From the NCBI RefSeq assembly GCF_009901585.1, contig NZ_WXYO01000002.1:28769-92768 (forward strand): 64,000 bases of DNA, in the 5' to 3' direction. This DNA is from Poritiphilus flavus. Lineage in GTDB: Bacteria; Bacteroidota; Bacteroidia; Flavobacteriales; Flavobacteriaceae. A model generated the notes under the pieces. It ran no database searches. It saw nothing but the letters and a program-made list of their open reading frames with translations, and was not told the origin of the DNA. This document shows, in pieces, positions 47,109-55,071 of the stretch. The position numbers were made by a program, and so were the translations under genes. Position 1 is the stretch's first letter. Each line of letters starts with the position of its first letter.

Positions 47109-47930
47109 CTACCGCAATTCTTCAAATAGAACAACACATTCCACTGCCTCCTTCACATCGTGCACCCTCAATATTGAACTTCCCTTTTCCAGAGCTACCA
47201 TATGTAAAGCTGTAGTACCGTTTAGTGCTCCGGATGCATCCGTGTTCAGTTTTTTGTAGATCATGGATTTTCTGCTTAATCCCGCAAGTATGGGCACCCC
47301 AAGGGTCTGAAAGCGGTTCAGGCCCCTGAGAAGCTCGTAGTTCTGATTTAAATCCTTGGCAAAGCCAAATCCTGGATCCACGATCAAATCCTTAATACCC
47401 GATTTTCTGGCCCCAGCAAGTTTTGCAGAAAAGTAATAGAGCAGATCTTCTATCAGACTATCATAAGCATTGAGTTGCTGCATGGTTTGCGGAGTACCTT
47501 TCATATGCATCAGGATATAAGGGCAATTGAAGGCGGCAATGCTCCTCATCATTTCCGGGTCACCACTGCCAGCGGTAATATCGTTGATCATGGCGGCTCC
47601 CATTTCCAGGCTGTTTCTGGCTACATTGCTTCTGAAGGTATCAATGGAAAGCAAAACTTCCGGGAAATTTTGCAAAATCAATTCCACTGCCGGAAGTACG
47701 CGCCGGAGTTCTTCTTCCTCACTTACTTCATCGGCACCCGGCCTGGAGCTGTATCCTCCGAGATCGATGAAATCGGCTCCTTCCAGGATCATTTTTTCAA
47801 CCTGATGCAAAAGGGCTTTGTCCTCCTGGTATCTACCACCATCGTAGAAGGAGTCCGGGGTCAGGTTTAGGATTCCCATCACCCTGGGTTGGTTGAGGTC
47901 TATAAGATTTCCTTTACAGTTGAGGTACAT
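47109..47930 (-). CDS. folP: Dihydropteroate synthase
   Basis: A 273-residue folate-pathway enzyme that condenses pterin pyrophosphate with p-aminobenzoate; the target of sulfonamides. All conserved loops are present: 'MGILNLTPDSFYDGGRY', 'DFIDLGGYSSRPGA', 'LSIDTFRSNVAR', 'MINDITAGSGD', 'ILMHMKGTPQTM', 'LIVDPGFGFAKD', 'LAGLSRKSMI' and 'LRVHDVKEAVE'. The gene is upstream of cdaA on the minus strand and divergent from the DUF1599 gene over 111 bp. Confidence 0.97.
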   Translation of the reverse strand: MYLNCKGNLIDLNQPRVMGILNLTPDSFYDGGRYQEDKALLHQVEKMILEGADFIDLGGYSSRPGADEVSEEEELRRVLPAVELILQNFPEVLLSIDTFRSNVARNSLEMGAAMINDITAGSGDPEMMRSIAAFNCPYILMHMKGTPQTMQQLNAYDSLIEDLLYYFSAKLAGARKSGIKDLIVDPGFGFAKDLNQNYELLRGLNRFQTLGVPILAGLSRKSMIYKKLNTDASGALNGTTALHMVALEKGSSILRVHDVKEAVECVVLFEELR

Positions 47931-48041
47931 AGGCTAAAAACCAAAGTCAGCGCTTCCTTAAATCATAAGAATAACTTTAGGCGATGAACTTTGACGGTTA
48001 CAGAATTTTGAGCGAAATTTACGCAAATTACAAGGAACTCA

Positions 48042-48578
48042 ATGCAGCAAACCTCCGAACAATACGATGCCGTAATTCAGACTTGCAGAGAACTGTTTTC
48101 AAAGAAGATGAAGGATTACGGCGCCGCCTGGCGGATTTTACGATTACCCTCTTTAACGGATCAGATCTTTATAAAAGCCCAGCGGATAAGAAGCCTGCAG
48201 GAGAATCCGGTACGTAAGGTAGACGAAGGCGAACGCTCAGAGTTTATCGGGATCATTAACTACGCCATTATGGCCCTTATCCAACTGGAGAAAGGCGTTG
48301 CTGATGAACCTGACCTGTCCGTAGATGAAGCGGTACGGCTTTACGATGAACAGGTGGCTGTGACTAAAGCGCTAATGGAAAAAAAGAACCACGATTACGG
48401 TGAAGCATGGAGAGATATACGGGTAAGTTCACTAACAGACCTCATATTGCAAAAGCTGCTCCGGGTAAAACAGATTGAAGACAACAAGGGCAAGACCCTG
48501 GTAAGTGAAGGCATAGATGCCAATTACCAGGACATGGTAAATTATTCCATATTTGCCATGATACATTTAGACTCCTAA
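48042..48578 (+). CDS. DUF1599 (two-repeat) protein
   Basis: A 178-residue cytoplasmic protein made of two copies of the DUF1599 unit: 'YDAVIQTCRELFSKKMKDYG' with 'AAWRILRLPSLTDQIFIKAQ', and 'YDEQVAVTKALMEKKNHDYG' with 'EAWRDIRVSSLTDLILQKLL'. The DYG-x-AWR and SLTD motifs repeat in register. The function is unknown; it is a small alpha-helical protein of Bacteroidota. It begins a plus-strand run DUF1599, DoxX-like, tpiA, prmA, and is divergent from folP. Confidence 0.93.
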   Translation: MQQTSEQYDAVIQTCRELFSKKMKDYGAAWRILRLPSLTDQIFIKAQRIRSLQENPVRKVDEGERSEFIGIINYAIMALIQLEKGVADEPDLSVDEAVRLYDEQVAVTKALMEKKNHDYGEAWRDIRVSSLTDLILQKLLRVKQIEDNKGKTLVSEGIDANYQDMVNYSIFAMIHLDS

Positions 48579-48691
48579 AAATTTATGAGGTCCATATTTG
48601 CAGAACAAATGGAATTATTGGCAACGGCCAAGACCAGCAGCAGCTTTAACCGGAGTTCGGGATGTATGTCAAACTTATATATCTTGTCTAA

Positions 48692-49792
48692 ATGAAATAT
48701 CTCGTCGGTATCAGTAGGGTAGTTGTAGGGGTCCTCTTCATCATAAGCGGCTTTATCAAACTTAACGATCCGGTTGGTTTTTCCTTTAAATTGGAGGAAT
48801 ACTTTAGTCCAAGTGTACTGGATCTGGGATTTTTGGTACCCCTTGCCCTGGCGATATCCATATTCATTGTCATATTTGAGGTGCTTTTAGGTGTTTTTCT
48901 TCTGGTGGGATTCCAACGGAAATTTACCGTCTGGAGCCTGCTGCTGATGATATTGTTTTTTACCTTCCTGACCTTTTATTCTGCTTATTTCAACAAGGTT
49001 ACGGACTGTGGTTGTTTCGGAGATGCCATAAAGCTAACCCCCTGGGAATCTTTTAGTAAAGATGTCGTTCTGTTGGTATTGATCGTTATTCTATTCGTGG
49101 GTAGGGCTTATATTAAACCTTTATTTCACAGAAAAACCAGCCTGGGCATAGTATTAGCAGCCGGGCTACTGTGTTTGGTATTTGCATATCATGTTTTAAA
49201 TCATTTGCCATCTATTGACTTCAGACCCTATAAAATTGGTGCTAATATCCAGGAAGGCATGGGAGTGCCAGAAGGTGCGCCCAAGGCCATTTTTGAATAT
49301 GCCTGGAAGTTCAACGTGAATGGTGAAGAGAAAGTCATTGTCACTAATGGGGATTACCCCACCGTTGATGGGGAATTCGTGGATGTGGAAACCACTGAGA
49401 TCCAAAAGGGATATGAACCACCTATTCACGATTTTACCATAGAACAGGAGGGAGTAGATTATGCATCGGACCTTTTGCAAGAGGATAAGTTGGTCATGGT
49501 TGTCGCTTACGATCTGGTAAAAAGCGAGCTGGAGGCATTTGAAAAGGTAAAGACAACAACAGATGAGGCGATTCGCAAAGGATATAAGGTAATTGGAATG
49601 TCTGCATCTAATGAAGAGCAGACCTCAGGAGTTATCGCAGATCACCGATTGAATTTTGAGTTTTACTTTACAGACGAGACTACGCTAAAGACCATAGTAC
49701 GATCCAATCCCGGTGTCCTGGTTTTGGAAAAGGGTACCATACTGGACAAGGTGCACTACAACGACCTGGAAAACCTGATTTTTAAAGAATAG
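48692..49792 (+). CDS. DoxX/MauE-like membrane protein with a cysteine-free thioredoxin-like tail (BT_3928-type)
   Basis: 366 residues. The N-terminal half (1-160) has about four or five membrane helices of the DoxX/MauE type, starting 'ISRVVVGVLFIISGFIKLND' and with the loop 'KVTDCGCFGDAIKLTPWE' (CGC) typical of redox-associated members. A fifth helix lies near 152-170. The periplasmic part (about 235-366) looks like a thioredoxin fold but has no cysteine, so it cannot be a disulfide exchanger itself. The known name for this class is BT_3928 family. It lies 34 bp before tpiA. Confidence 0.85.
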   Translation: MKYLVGISRVVVGVLFIISGFIKLNDPVGFSFKLEEYFSPSVLDLGFLVPLALAISIFIVIFEVLLGVFLLVGFQRKFTVWSLLLMILFFTFLTFYSAYFNKVTDCGCFGDAIKLTPWESFSKDVVLLVLIVILFVGRAYIKPLFHRKTSLGIVLAAGLLCLVFAYHVLNHLPSIDFRPYKIGANIQEGMGVPEGAPKAIFEYAWKFNVNGEEKVIVTNGDYPTVDGEFVDVETTEIQKGYEPPIHDFTIEQEGVDYASDLLQEDKLVMVVAYDLVKSELEAFEKVKTTTDEAIRKGYKVIGMSASNEEQTSGVIADHRLNFEFYFTDETTLKTIVRSNPGVLVLEKGTILDKVHYNDLENLIFKE

Positions 49793-49826
49793 AAAAATAT
49801 ATCACTAACACCATAGCACTAGAAAA

Positions 49827-50576
49827 ATGAGAAATAAAGTTGTTGCGGGGAACTGGAAAATGAATAAAACGATGGCTGAAACCGAATCGCTTTTACACGA
49901 ACTATCGGCTAAATTACCGGACACTTCGGCTGAGGTAATGGTAGCGCCTACATCGGTAAACCTGGCAGCTGCAGTACATATGCTGGAATCATCAGCAATA
50001 GAAACCATTGCCCAAAACATGCATTTTGCGGAAAGCGGGGCGTATACCGGTGAGATTGCAGCGGATATGCTCTTAAGTATTGGCGTAAATACCGTCATTT
50101 TAGGGCATTCCGAACGAAGGGCCTATTTTGGAGAAACCGATGAGCTGCTGGCGGATAAAGTGAAAACCGCGCTCAACAAATCCATGCGTGTTATTTTCTG
50201 TTTTGGAGAGGAGTTGGAAGAACGACAGGCAGGCAGTCATTTTGAGGTTGTAGAGCGGCAACTAAAGAACGCCCTTTTTGATCTTCCGGCGGAGGCCTGG
50301 AAGCAGATCATCCTTGCCTATGAACCCGTTTGGGCCATAGGTACCGGTGAAACAGCCAGTCCGGAACAGGCTCAGGAAATGCACGCCTTTATTCGCGAGA
50401 CCATAGCCAAGGCCTATGATGCTACACTGGCTGATTTGGTAACTATTCTGTACGGGGGCAGCGTTAAACCTGGCAATGCCAAGGACATTTTTTCCAAGCC
50501 TGATGTTGACGGCGGATTGATCGGGGGTGCCTCACTGGTAGCGGACGACTTTATCGCCATCATCAAAGCCATCTGA
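49827..50576 (+). CDS. tpiA: Triosephosphate isomerase
   Basis: A 249-residue glycolytic enzyme (TIM barrel) interconverting dihydroxyacetone phosphate and glyceraldehyde 3-phosphate. Catalytic residues: Asn and Lys in 'VAGNWKMNKTM', His in 'VILGHSERRAYF', Glu in 'ILAYEPVWAIGTG'; the phosphate loop is 'ILYGGSVKPGNA' and 'GGLIGGASL'. Its length is standard. The prmA GTG start lies 4 bp after its stop, so the two are tightly coupled. Confidence 0.98.
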   Translation: MRNKVVAGNWKMNKTMAETESLLHELSAKLPDTSAEVMVAPTSVNLAAAVHMLESSAIETIAQNMHFAESGAYTGEIAADMLLSIGVNTVILGHSERRAYFGETDELLADKVKTALNKSMRVIFCFGEELEERQAGSHFEVVERQLKNALFDLPAEAWKQIILAYEPVWAIGTGETASPEQAQEMHAFIRETIAKAYDATLADLVTILYGGSVKPGNAKDIFSKPDVDGGLIGGASLVADDFIAIIKAI

Positions 50577-50580
50577 TAGG

Positions 50581-51420
50581 GTGGGAGACTACTACCTGGA
50601 ATATCGTTTTCACATAGTACCCAGGGAACCTGCGACAGAAATACTGATAGCCGAGCTTGGGGAATTAGGCTTTGAGAGTTTTGTAGAGACCCCTGAAGGA
50701 TTGCTGGCCTATATTTCAGAACAGGATTGGACAGAAAACCTGCTGGACCAGGTACAGATCTTTGCCAACAAGGATTTTAGCATTACCCATGAGCGCAGGG
50801 AGATCCCTCAGGAAAACTGGAATGCGGTTTGGGAGCAGAGTTTTGAACCCATTGAGGTTGGGGACTTATGCGTAGTTAGGGCCCCTTTTCACGAGCCACG
50901 CGGGGTCAAATACGAGATTGTCATTGAACCCAAAATGAGTTTTGGTACCGGGCATCATGAGACCACTTATTTAATATTGCGGCTTTTGATAGACCTTAAT
51001 TGCGAGGGGAAGACGGTACTTGATATGGGTTGCGGTACGGGTGTATTGGCCATTCTGGCGGCTATGAAAGGCGCAGATACCATAGATGCAGTAGATATAG
51101 ACTCCTGGAGCTACGAGAACACCTTGGAAAATAGCAGGAGAAACGGGCAGGAACGCATCGCCGTATATCAGGGAGATGTAAGTGTCCTGGAAAAGGGCAA
51201 GGAGTATTCACTAATTTTAGCCAATATCAACCGGAATGTATTACTTACTGATATTCCGGCGTATACCGAACATCTAACCTCCGGTGGCCTGATGGTCTTG
51301 AGCGGTTTTTATACGGAGGATCTGCCTCTGATATCTCAATGCTGTGAAGAAAACGGTTTGCGGCTGGATAACACACTTCAAAAGAACAATTGGCAAGCCG
51401 CAGTTTATCGATTATCCTAA
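50581..51420 (+). CDS. prmA: Ribosomal protein L11 methyltransferase
   Basis: A 279-residue SAM-dependent enzyme that methylates lysines of ribosomal protein L11. The start is GTG, 4 bp after tpiA. An N-terminal ferredoxin-like substrate domain is followed by 'PKMSFGTGHHETTYLIL', motif I 'VLDMGCGTGVLAILAA', the acidic 'DAVDIDSWSYENTLEN' and the catalytic-loop 'LILANINRNVLLTDIP'. Neighbours: tpiA upstream and, after the M57 gene, clpS. prmA beside clpS is usual in related genomes. Confidence 0.95.
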   Translation: MGDYYLEYRFHIVPREPATEILIAELGELGFESFVETPEGLLAYISEQDWTENLLDQVQIFANKDFSITHERREIPQENWNAVWEQSFEPIEVGDLCVVRAPFHEPRGVKYEIVIEPKMSFGTGHHETTYLILRLLIDLNCEGKTVLDMGCGTGVLAILAAMKGADTIDAVDIDSWSYENTLENSRRNGQERIAVYQGDVSVLEKGKEYSLILANINRNVLLTDIPAYTEHLTSGGLMVLSGFYTEDLPLISQCCEENGLRLDNTLQKNNWQAAVYRLS

Positions 51421-51525
51421 AGAGAATTAGGATAATTCCTACAAATTCAGCTAATTTTTAGTATTTTATAGGTGCATTTCAAGTAATTACCTCAAATTTT
51501 TATTGAATGAAAACACGTATAACCT

Positions 51526-52377
51526 ATGAAAATTCTAAAAACCCCCACAATTTTGTGCCTTTTGGCGCTATTCTTATGGTCCTGTCAGGATGAAGTCGCG
51601 GAACCTTTTGAAAGCACTGTTCCGGAAAGCAATGAACAGGCTGAACCCTTAGAAGTTACGGAAGAAGTAGTAAGACTCCTAAAGACGAATTATTTCAACT
51701 CCGGCGAGATCGAAGTAATAGGCTTCTACCTTCCTGATGGTAGTGTGGAGCAGCGTTATCTGATAGAAGGAGATATCAGTTTTTCCAAAGATCAACTGGA
51801 GGCTCTCGCCACACTTAAAACCCCTGATTCCAGGAATTATCATACCAATAACCTTGTGAATCCCAGAACGCTGACGATTATTGGCTATACCGGCGGGCAG
51901 TTTGCGCTTTCAAGCAAGGAGCGTACCGCCCTGCAATGGTCAGTGAACAACTATAATCGCTTAAACCTGGGCATTCGATTTAGCCTGAGTTTCGGGACAA
52001 ACTTTCAGGACAAGGATATGGTAGTCTATTATAATCCTAACGAATCCGGAAGCGGCGGAGTGGCGGGCTTTCCCAGCAATGGAAATCCGAATAAATTTAT
52101 CCAGATATACGGTCTGGATGGCTTTTCCACCAATGTAAATGAACATGTTATAACCCATGAGATGGGGCATTCGGTTGGTTTCAGGCATACCGATTGGCAA
52201 ACCAGGCAAAGTTGCGGAGATAACATCAATGAAGGTGTTGGCTCCGTAGGAGCCAATCCCATCCCCGGAACTCCGGCAGGATATGACCCCACTTCACTGA
52301 TGTTGGCTTGTTTTAGCTCCAGCGAAGACGGTGAGTTCAACAACAATGACATCATTGCACTAAACTACCTCTATTAG
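51526..52377 (+). CDS. M57-family metalloprotease lipoprotein
   Basis: 283 residues. The signal ends 'LFLWSCQDE' (Cys20, lipobox), giving a probable lipoprotein. The zinc site is 'VITHEMGHSVGFRHTDW', matching the HExGHxxGFRHTD pattern of peptidase family M57 (myxobacterial/Bacteroidota dual-action metallopeptidases), with Glu as base. 'QIYGLDGF' lies before it and 'PTSLMLACFSSSEDGEF' after it, the latter akin to the Met-turn 'SIM' region. The substrate is unknown. It is inserted between prmA and clpS with a terminator behind it; its codon use does not look unlike its neighbours by eye. Confidence 0.88.
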   Translation: MKILKTPTILCLLALFLWSCQDEVAEPFESTVPESNEQAEPLEVTEEVVRLLKTNYFNSGEIEVIGFYLPDGSVEQRYLIEGDISFSKDQLEALATLKTPDSRNYHTNNLVNPRTLTIIGYTGGQFALSSKERTALQWSVNNYNRLNLGIRFSLSFGTNFQDKDMVVYYNPNESGSGGVAGFPSNGNPNKFIQIYGLDGFSTNVNEHVITHEMGHSVGFRHTDWQTRQSCGDNINEGVGSVGANPIPGTPAGYDPTSLMLACFSSSEDGEFNNNDIIALNYLY

Positions 52378-52414
52378 TTTGATAATAGAGGGTAAACACT
52401 ACTTGCAATGCGAT

Positions 52415-52441
52415 AAAAGTGCCCGGACCGGGCACTTTTTC
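52415..52441 (+). terminator. Rho-independent terminator after the M57 gene
   Basis: A 12-bp perfect stem AAAAGTGCCCGG / CCGGGCACTTTT (52415-52426 with 52428-52439) with a minimal loop, followed by T. Confidence 0.88.
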
Positions 52442-52507
52442 TAATGTTAGCGTTTAATTAAAAAGCCAAGTCACAAAAATTGCTATATTCGTAAAAAATC
52501 CGCATCC

Positions 52508-52783
52508 ATGGGCACTAGAGAAAAAATCTTAGAAGAGCTCCTTTTGGAAGAGGAGATCCACGATCAGAATGAGATCGTCTTGTTTAACGATGATGTCAAC
52601 ACTTTTGAGCATGTCATTGAAACACTGATCGATGTTTGTGACCACACTGCCGAGCAAGCGGAGCAATGTTCCTTAATTGTTCATTATAACGGTAAGTGTA
52701 CAGTGAAGACCGGCCCTTATGACGAATTAAAACCGCGCTGCAGCAGACTGCTTCAGGCAGGTCTTAGTGCAGAGATCGTTTAG
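52508..52783 (+). CDS. clpS: ATP-dependent Clp protease adaptor ClpS
   Basis: A 91-residue adaptor that binds N-degrons and delivers substrates to ClpAP or ClpCP. 'NEIVLFNDDVNTFEHVIETL' contains the N-D-D-x-N/H-T motif of the binding pocket, and 'LIVHYNGKCTVKTGPYDELK' has the K-G-x-C-like turn. The N-terminal tail (1-20) is acidic. It is monocistronic and convergent with the YeeE/YedE pair. Confidence 0.94.
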   Translation: MGTREKILEELLLEEEIHDQNEIVLFNDDVNTFEHVIETLIDVCDHTAEQAEQCSLIVHYNGKCTVKTGPYDELKPRCSRLLQAGLSAEIV

Positions 52784-52812
52784 CCCGGTTTAAGATAAGA
52801 TCCCTATACTTC

Positions 52813-53226
52813 TTAATGAGGTAACTTGCCTCGTAATAACCCGTACAGAAAAGTCCCAAGTACGGCCCCCAGTATGACCAGTAGCATACTTAATACTCCG
52901 GTTCCCAGCAGCACGAACATAGGACCGGGACAAGCCCCTGCCAGCGCCCACCCTAAACCGAACAGACTCCCGCCGATAAGATAGCGTGCAAACCCCATAT
53001 CTTTGGGAGGAAGCTGAATTTTGTATCCATTGATGTCTTTAACCTCATTTTTCTTGACGATCAGAAGACCCAATATTCCCAGGAACACTGCCGAACCAAT
53101 AATACCGTACATATGGAAGGATTGAAATTTGAACATTTCAAATATCCTGTACCAGGACACTGCCTCGGATTTTACCAATACGATCCCAAAAAAGATCCCT
53201 GTAAAAAAGTATTTAAGGAACTTCAT
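52813..53226 (-). CDS. YeeE/YedE-type sulfur transporter, C-terminal half (DUF6691)
   Basis: A 137-residue inner-membrane protein with about four helices (roughly 5-20, 40-57, 82-100 and 110-130). 'GWALAGACPGPMFVLLGTG' with Cys99 is the second-half Cys motif of YeeE/YedE (TsuA-type) thiosulfate/sulfur carriers. Its ATG shares the A of the partner's TGA stop (TGATG at 53224-53228), so the two are translated together and likely assemble as a heterodimer equivalent to the single-chain transporter. The pair is driven by the operator at 53831, shared with the sulfide-oxidation genes. Confidence 0.92.
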   Translation of the reverse strand: MKFLKYFFTGIFFGIVLVKSEAVSWYRIFEMFKFQSFHMYGIIGSAVFLGILGLLIVKKNEVKDINGYKIQLPPKDMGFARYLIGGSLFGLGWALAGACPGPMFVLLGTGVLSMLLVILGAVLGTFLYGLLRGKLPH

Positions 53227-53786
53227 CAGCTAAAAATTAAAGGGTATAACACATGTACCATTAACAATCCTCCTATAAAAAAACCGATCACGGCTATAAG
53301 GGAAGGCAGTTGTAAATTGCTAAGACCTGTGATCGCATGCCCGGACGTACAACCGCCGGCGTAACGGGTCCCGAAACCTACCAGGATCCCCGCACCGATC
53401 AGGATCAGCAATCCTTTAACGGTCAACAGTTCTCCCCAATCGTAGATCTCCGCGGGAACCAAAGCGGCACCGGCATCTTCAAATCCCAGGGCTTTAAGGT
53501 CGGCCACAGTCGCGGGGTTTAGATCAATTACGGAATGATCCGAAAGAAAGTTTGAAGCCAGGTAGCCACCGATCAAGGCGCCTATGACAACCACCAGATT
53601 CCAACGCTGTGCCTTCCAATCGAATCTAAAGAATTCGCTGTATTTGCCTCCTCCCGCAATGGAACAGAGCGTTCTGAGGTTGGAAGACATTCCAAAGGTC
53701 TTACCAAAATACACCAGCAGCAACATCACCAGTGCAATAAGTGGGCCTGATATATACCAGGGCCAGGGTTGAAGTATATATTCCAT
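53226..53786 (-). CDS. YeeE/YedE-type sulfur transporter, N-terminal half
   Basis: A 186-residue inner-membrane protein with about five helices. Cys41 in 'NLRTLCSIAGGG' and Cys146 in 'GTRYAGGCTSGHAITG' match the cysteine motifs that relay thiosulfate or sulfane sulfur in TsuA-like YeeE/YedE carriers. It is the first gene of the two-gene unit with the DUF6691 half. The upstream operator GTAACAAAGATTAC (minus strand) links it to the persulfide dioxygenase and sulfide:quinone reductase genes, suggesting movement of a sulfur species in or out during sulfide stress. Confidence 0.92.
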   Translation of the reverse strand: MEYILQPWPWYISGPLIALVMLLLVYFGKTFGMSSNLRTLCSIAGGGKYSEFFRFDWKAQRWNLVVVIGALIGGYLASNFLSDHSVIDLNPATVADLKALGFEDAGAALVPAEIYDWGELLTVKGLLILIGAGILVGFGTRYAGGCTSGHAITGLSNLQLPSLIAVIGFFIGGLLMVHVLYPLIFS

Positions 53787-53800
53787 AAAATGAGTTTAGG

Positions 53801-53844
53801 CAAAAATAAGTCAGTTGCCCGAGCCGGAATGTAATCTTTGTTAC
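53801..53844 (-). promoter_or_regulatory. Operator plus -7 element of the YeeE/YedE pair
   Basis: On the minus strand, GTAACAAAGATTAC (53844-53831) is followed after exactly 22 nt by TATTTTTG (53808-53801), 14 bp before the ATG at 53786. Same arrangement as at 16692 and 18287. Confidence 0.8.
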
Positions 53845-53887
53845 GCTCGGTAATATAGATATGGGGGATTAAAATAAGGGCAACCTA

Positions 53888-54364
53888 CTACTGCTTCTGG
53901 TATACCTCACTTTGGATATTAGGAAGAGCCTCTCCAATGGTATTGGTCAGTCGCTCTCCGCTTAGGGTGTATAGAATAGTAGTTCCTCCTGAAAAGAGTG
54001 TTACCTGACTTCCTGAGGACTGCCAGGTCCCTGATGTGGAAGTCCTGAAAGTGGAGCATCTTATATCAAATAGATCTCCGGTTATGGAAACCACGTTAAC
54101 ACCATCCAGGTCCAGATCCCAGGTATTATCAGCATTAAAGGAAAGTGTGCCCGAGATACAATCAAGTTCTTCCGTGAGGTTTGTAGAAGCCGTTCCGTCC
54201 GAGTTTACGTCCTGTGGCGGGCTGACGTTGAGTTCTATCAATTCCCAATTTCCTATAAGCTCCTGGAGGTTGCCACCCGGTTCGGAAGTATCATCATCTG
54301 ATGAGCATGAAAAAAAGGCCATACTCATCAATCCCAACATACTAAATCGTTTAAAAAGCCTCAT
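53888..54364 (-). CDS. Lipocalin-like lipoprotein
   Basis: 158 residues from ATG 54364 ('MRLFKRFSMLGLMSM'); an ATG 30 bp further upstream would add ten polar residues before the signal and is less likely. Signal with 'AFFSCSSDDD' (Cys20). The mature part begins 'LQELIGNWELIELNV', the G-x-W start of lipocalin-like domains, with eight or so short strands ('SGTLSFNADNTWDLDLDG', 'TSGTWQSSGSQVTLFSGG'). The ligand is unknown. It is monocistronic on the minus strand. Confidence 0.8.
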   Translation of the reverse strand: MRLFKRFSMLGLMSMAFFSCSSDDDTSEPGGNLQELIGNWELIELNVSPPQDVNSDGTASTNLTEELDCISGTLSFNADNTWDLDLDGVNVVSITGDLFDIRCSTFRTSTSGTWQSSGSQVTLFSGGTTILYTLSGERLTNTIGEALPNIQSEVYQKQ

Positions 54365-54552
54365 AACATGCAATTTTTTATCAAGTATAAGCATTTAATC
54401 CAGAATTTAAAAGGGGTAAGGCCATAGAAGTCAGGTATTTTTTGTTATAAAATCATTCGAACGTTTCCGGCATACCCGATGTGAATATCGCTATGTCATA
54501 TATTTTTAGCAAAGCTTATTCATCAAAATTCTCCACCGGTGTTATGAAATAA

Positions 54553-54579
54553 TTGATATATCAACTATATTTGTATCAA
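54553..54579 (+). promoter_or_regulatory. MarR promoter with palindrome; transcript nearly leaderless
   Basis: TTGATATATCAA (54553-54564) is a perfect 12-bp palindrome, directly followed by TATATTTG (54566-54573), a consensus -7. The related half TTGTATCAA lies at 54571-54579. The expected start point falls within a few bases of the ATG at 54579. An autoregulatory MarR operator is the simple reading. Confidence 0.6.
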
Positions 54580-55052
54580 TGAAAGAAACCAAGGCAGTAC
54601 CCCGTTTGGAAAATGTGCTTTTCTATGTCATGGAAAAGACCATTAAATCCTACCGGCAATTTGCTCAGCGACAGCTAAATGCGATAAATAAGGAAATCAC
54701 CATTGATCAGTGGCTGATCCTTAAGACCCTGGATGACAACCCGGATATTACCCAAAGGGAGATCGCAGAAAGGGTATTTAAGGACCATGCGTCGATCACC
54801 AGGATGATAGACCTTCTGGTCAAAAAAGGTTTTCTCAAGCGATTTTTCAATCCGGAAGACCGAAGGCGTTACGGTTTGAAGTTAACGCCAGAAGGAAGGC
54901 TTGCACAGCAGCAATCCATTCCCGTGATCATGCGGAACCGCGCCCAGGCGTTGCAAGGCCTTAGTGATAAGGAAATACATACGCTTCGCAATCTGCTGCA
55001 AAAGATCACAGATAATTGTACGAATCCATCAAATCAGAAAATAGAACAATAA
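54579..55052 (+). CDS. MarR-family transcriptional regulator
   Basis: A 157-residue winged-helix dimeric repressor. It shows 'ITIDQWLILKTLDDNPDITQ', the recognition helix region 'QREIAERVFKDHASITRMID', and the wing 'LLVKKGFLKRFFNPEDRRRY' with the D-x-R-R-x MarR signature. The next gene, an S41 protease, starts 19 bp after it, so they form an operon, and a palindrome upstream suggests self-control. The effector is unknown. Confidence 0.93.
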   Translation: MKETKAVPRLENVLFYVMEKTIKSYRQFAQRQLNAINKEITIDQWLILKTLDDNPDITQREIAERVFKDHASITRMIDLLVKKGFLKRFFNPEDRRRYGLKLTPEGRLAQQQSIPVIMRNRAQALQGLSDKEIHTLRNLLQKITDNCTNPSNQKIEQ

Positions 55053-55071
55053 ATCAAAAAATGTGACAATC

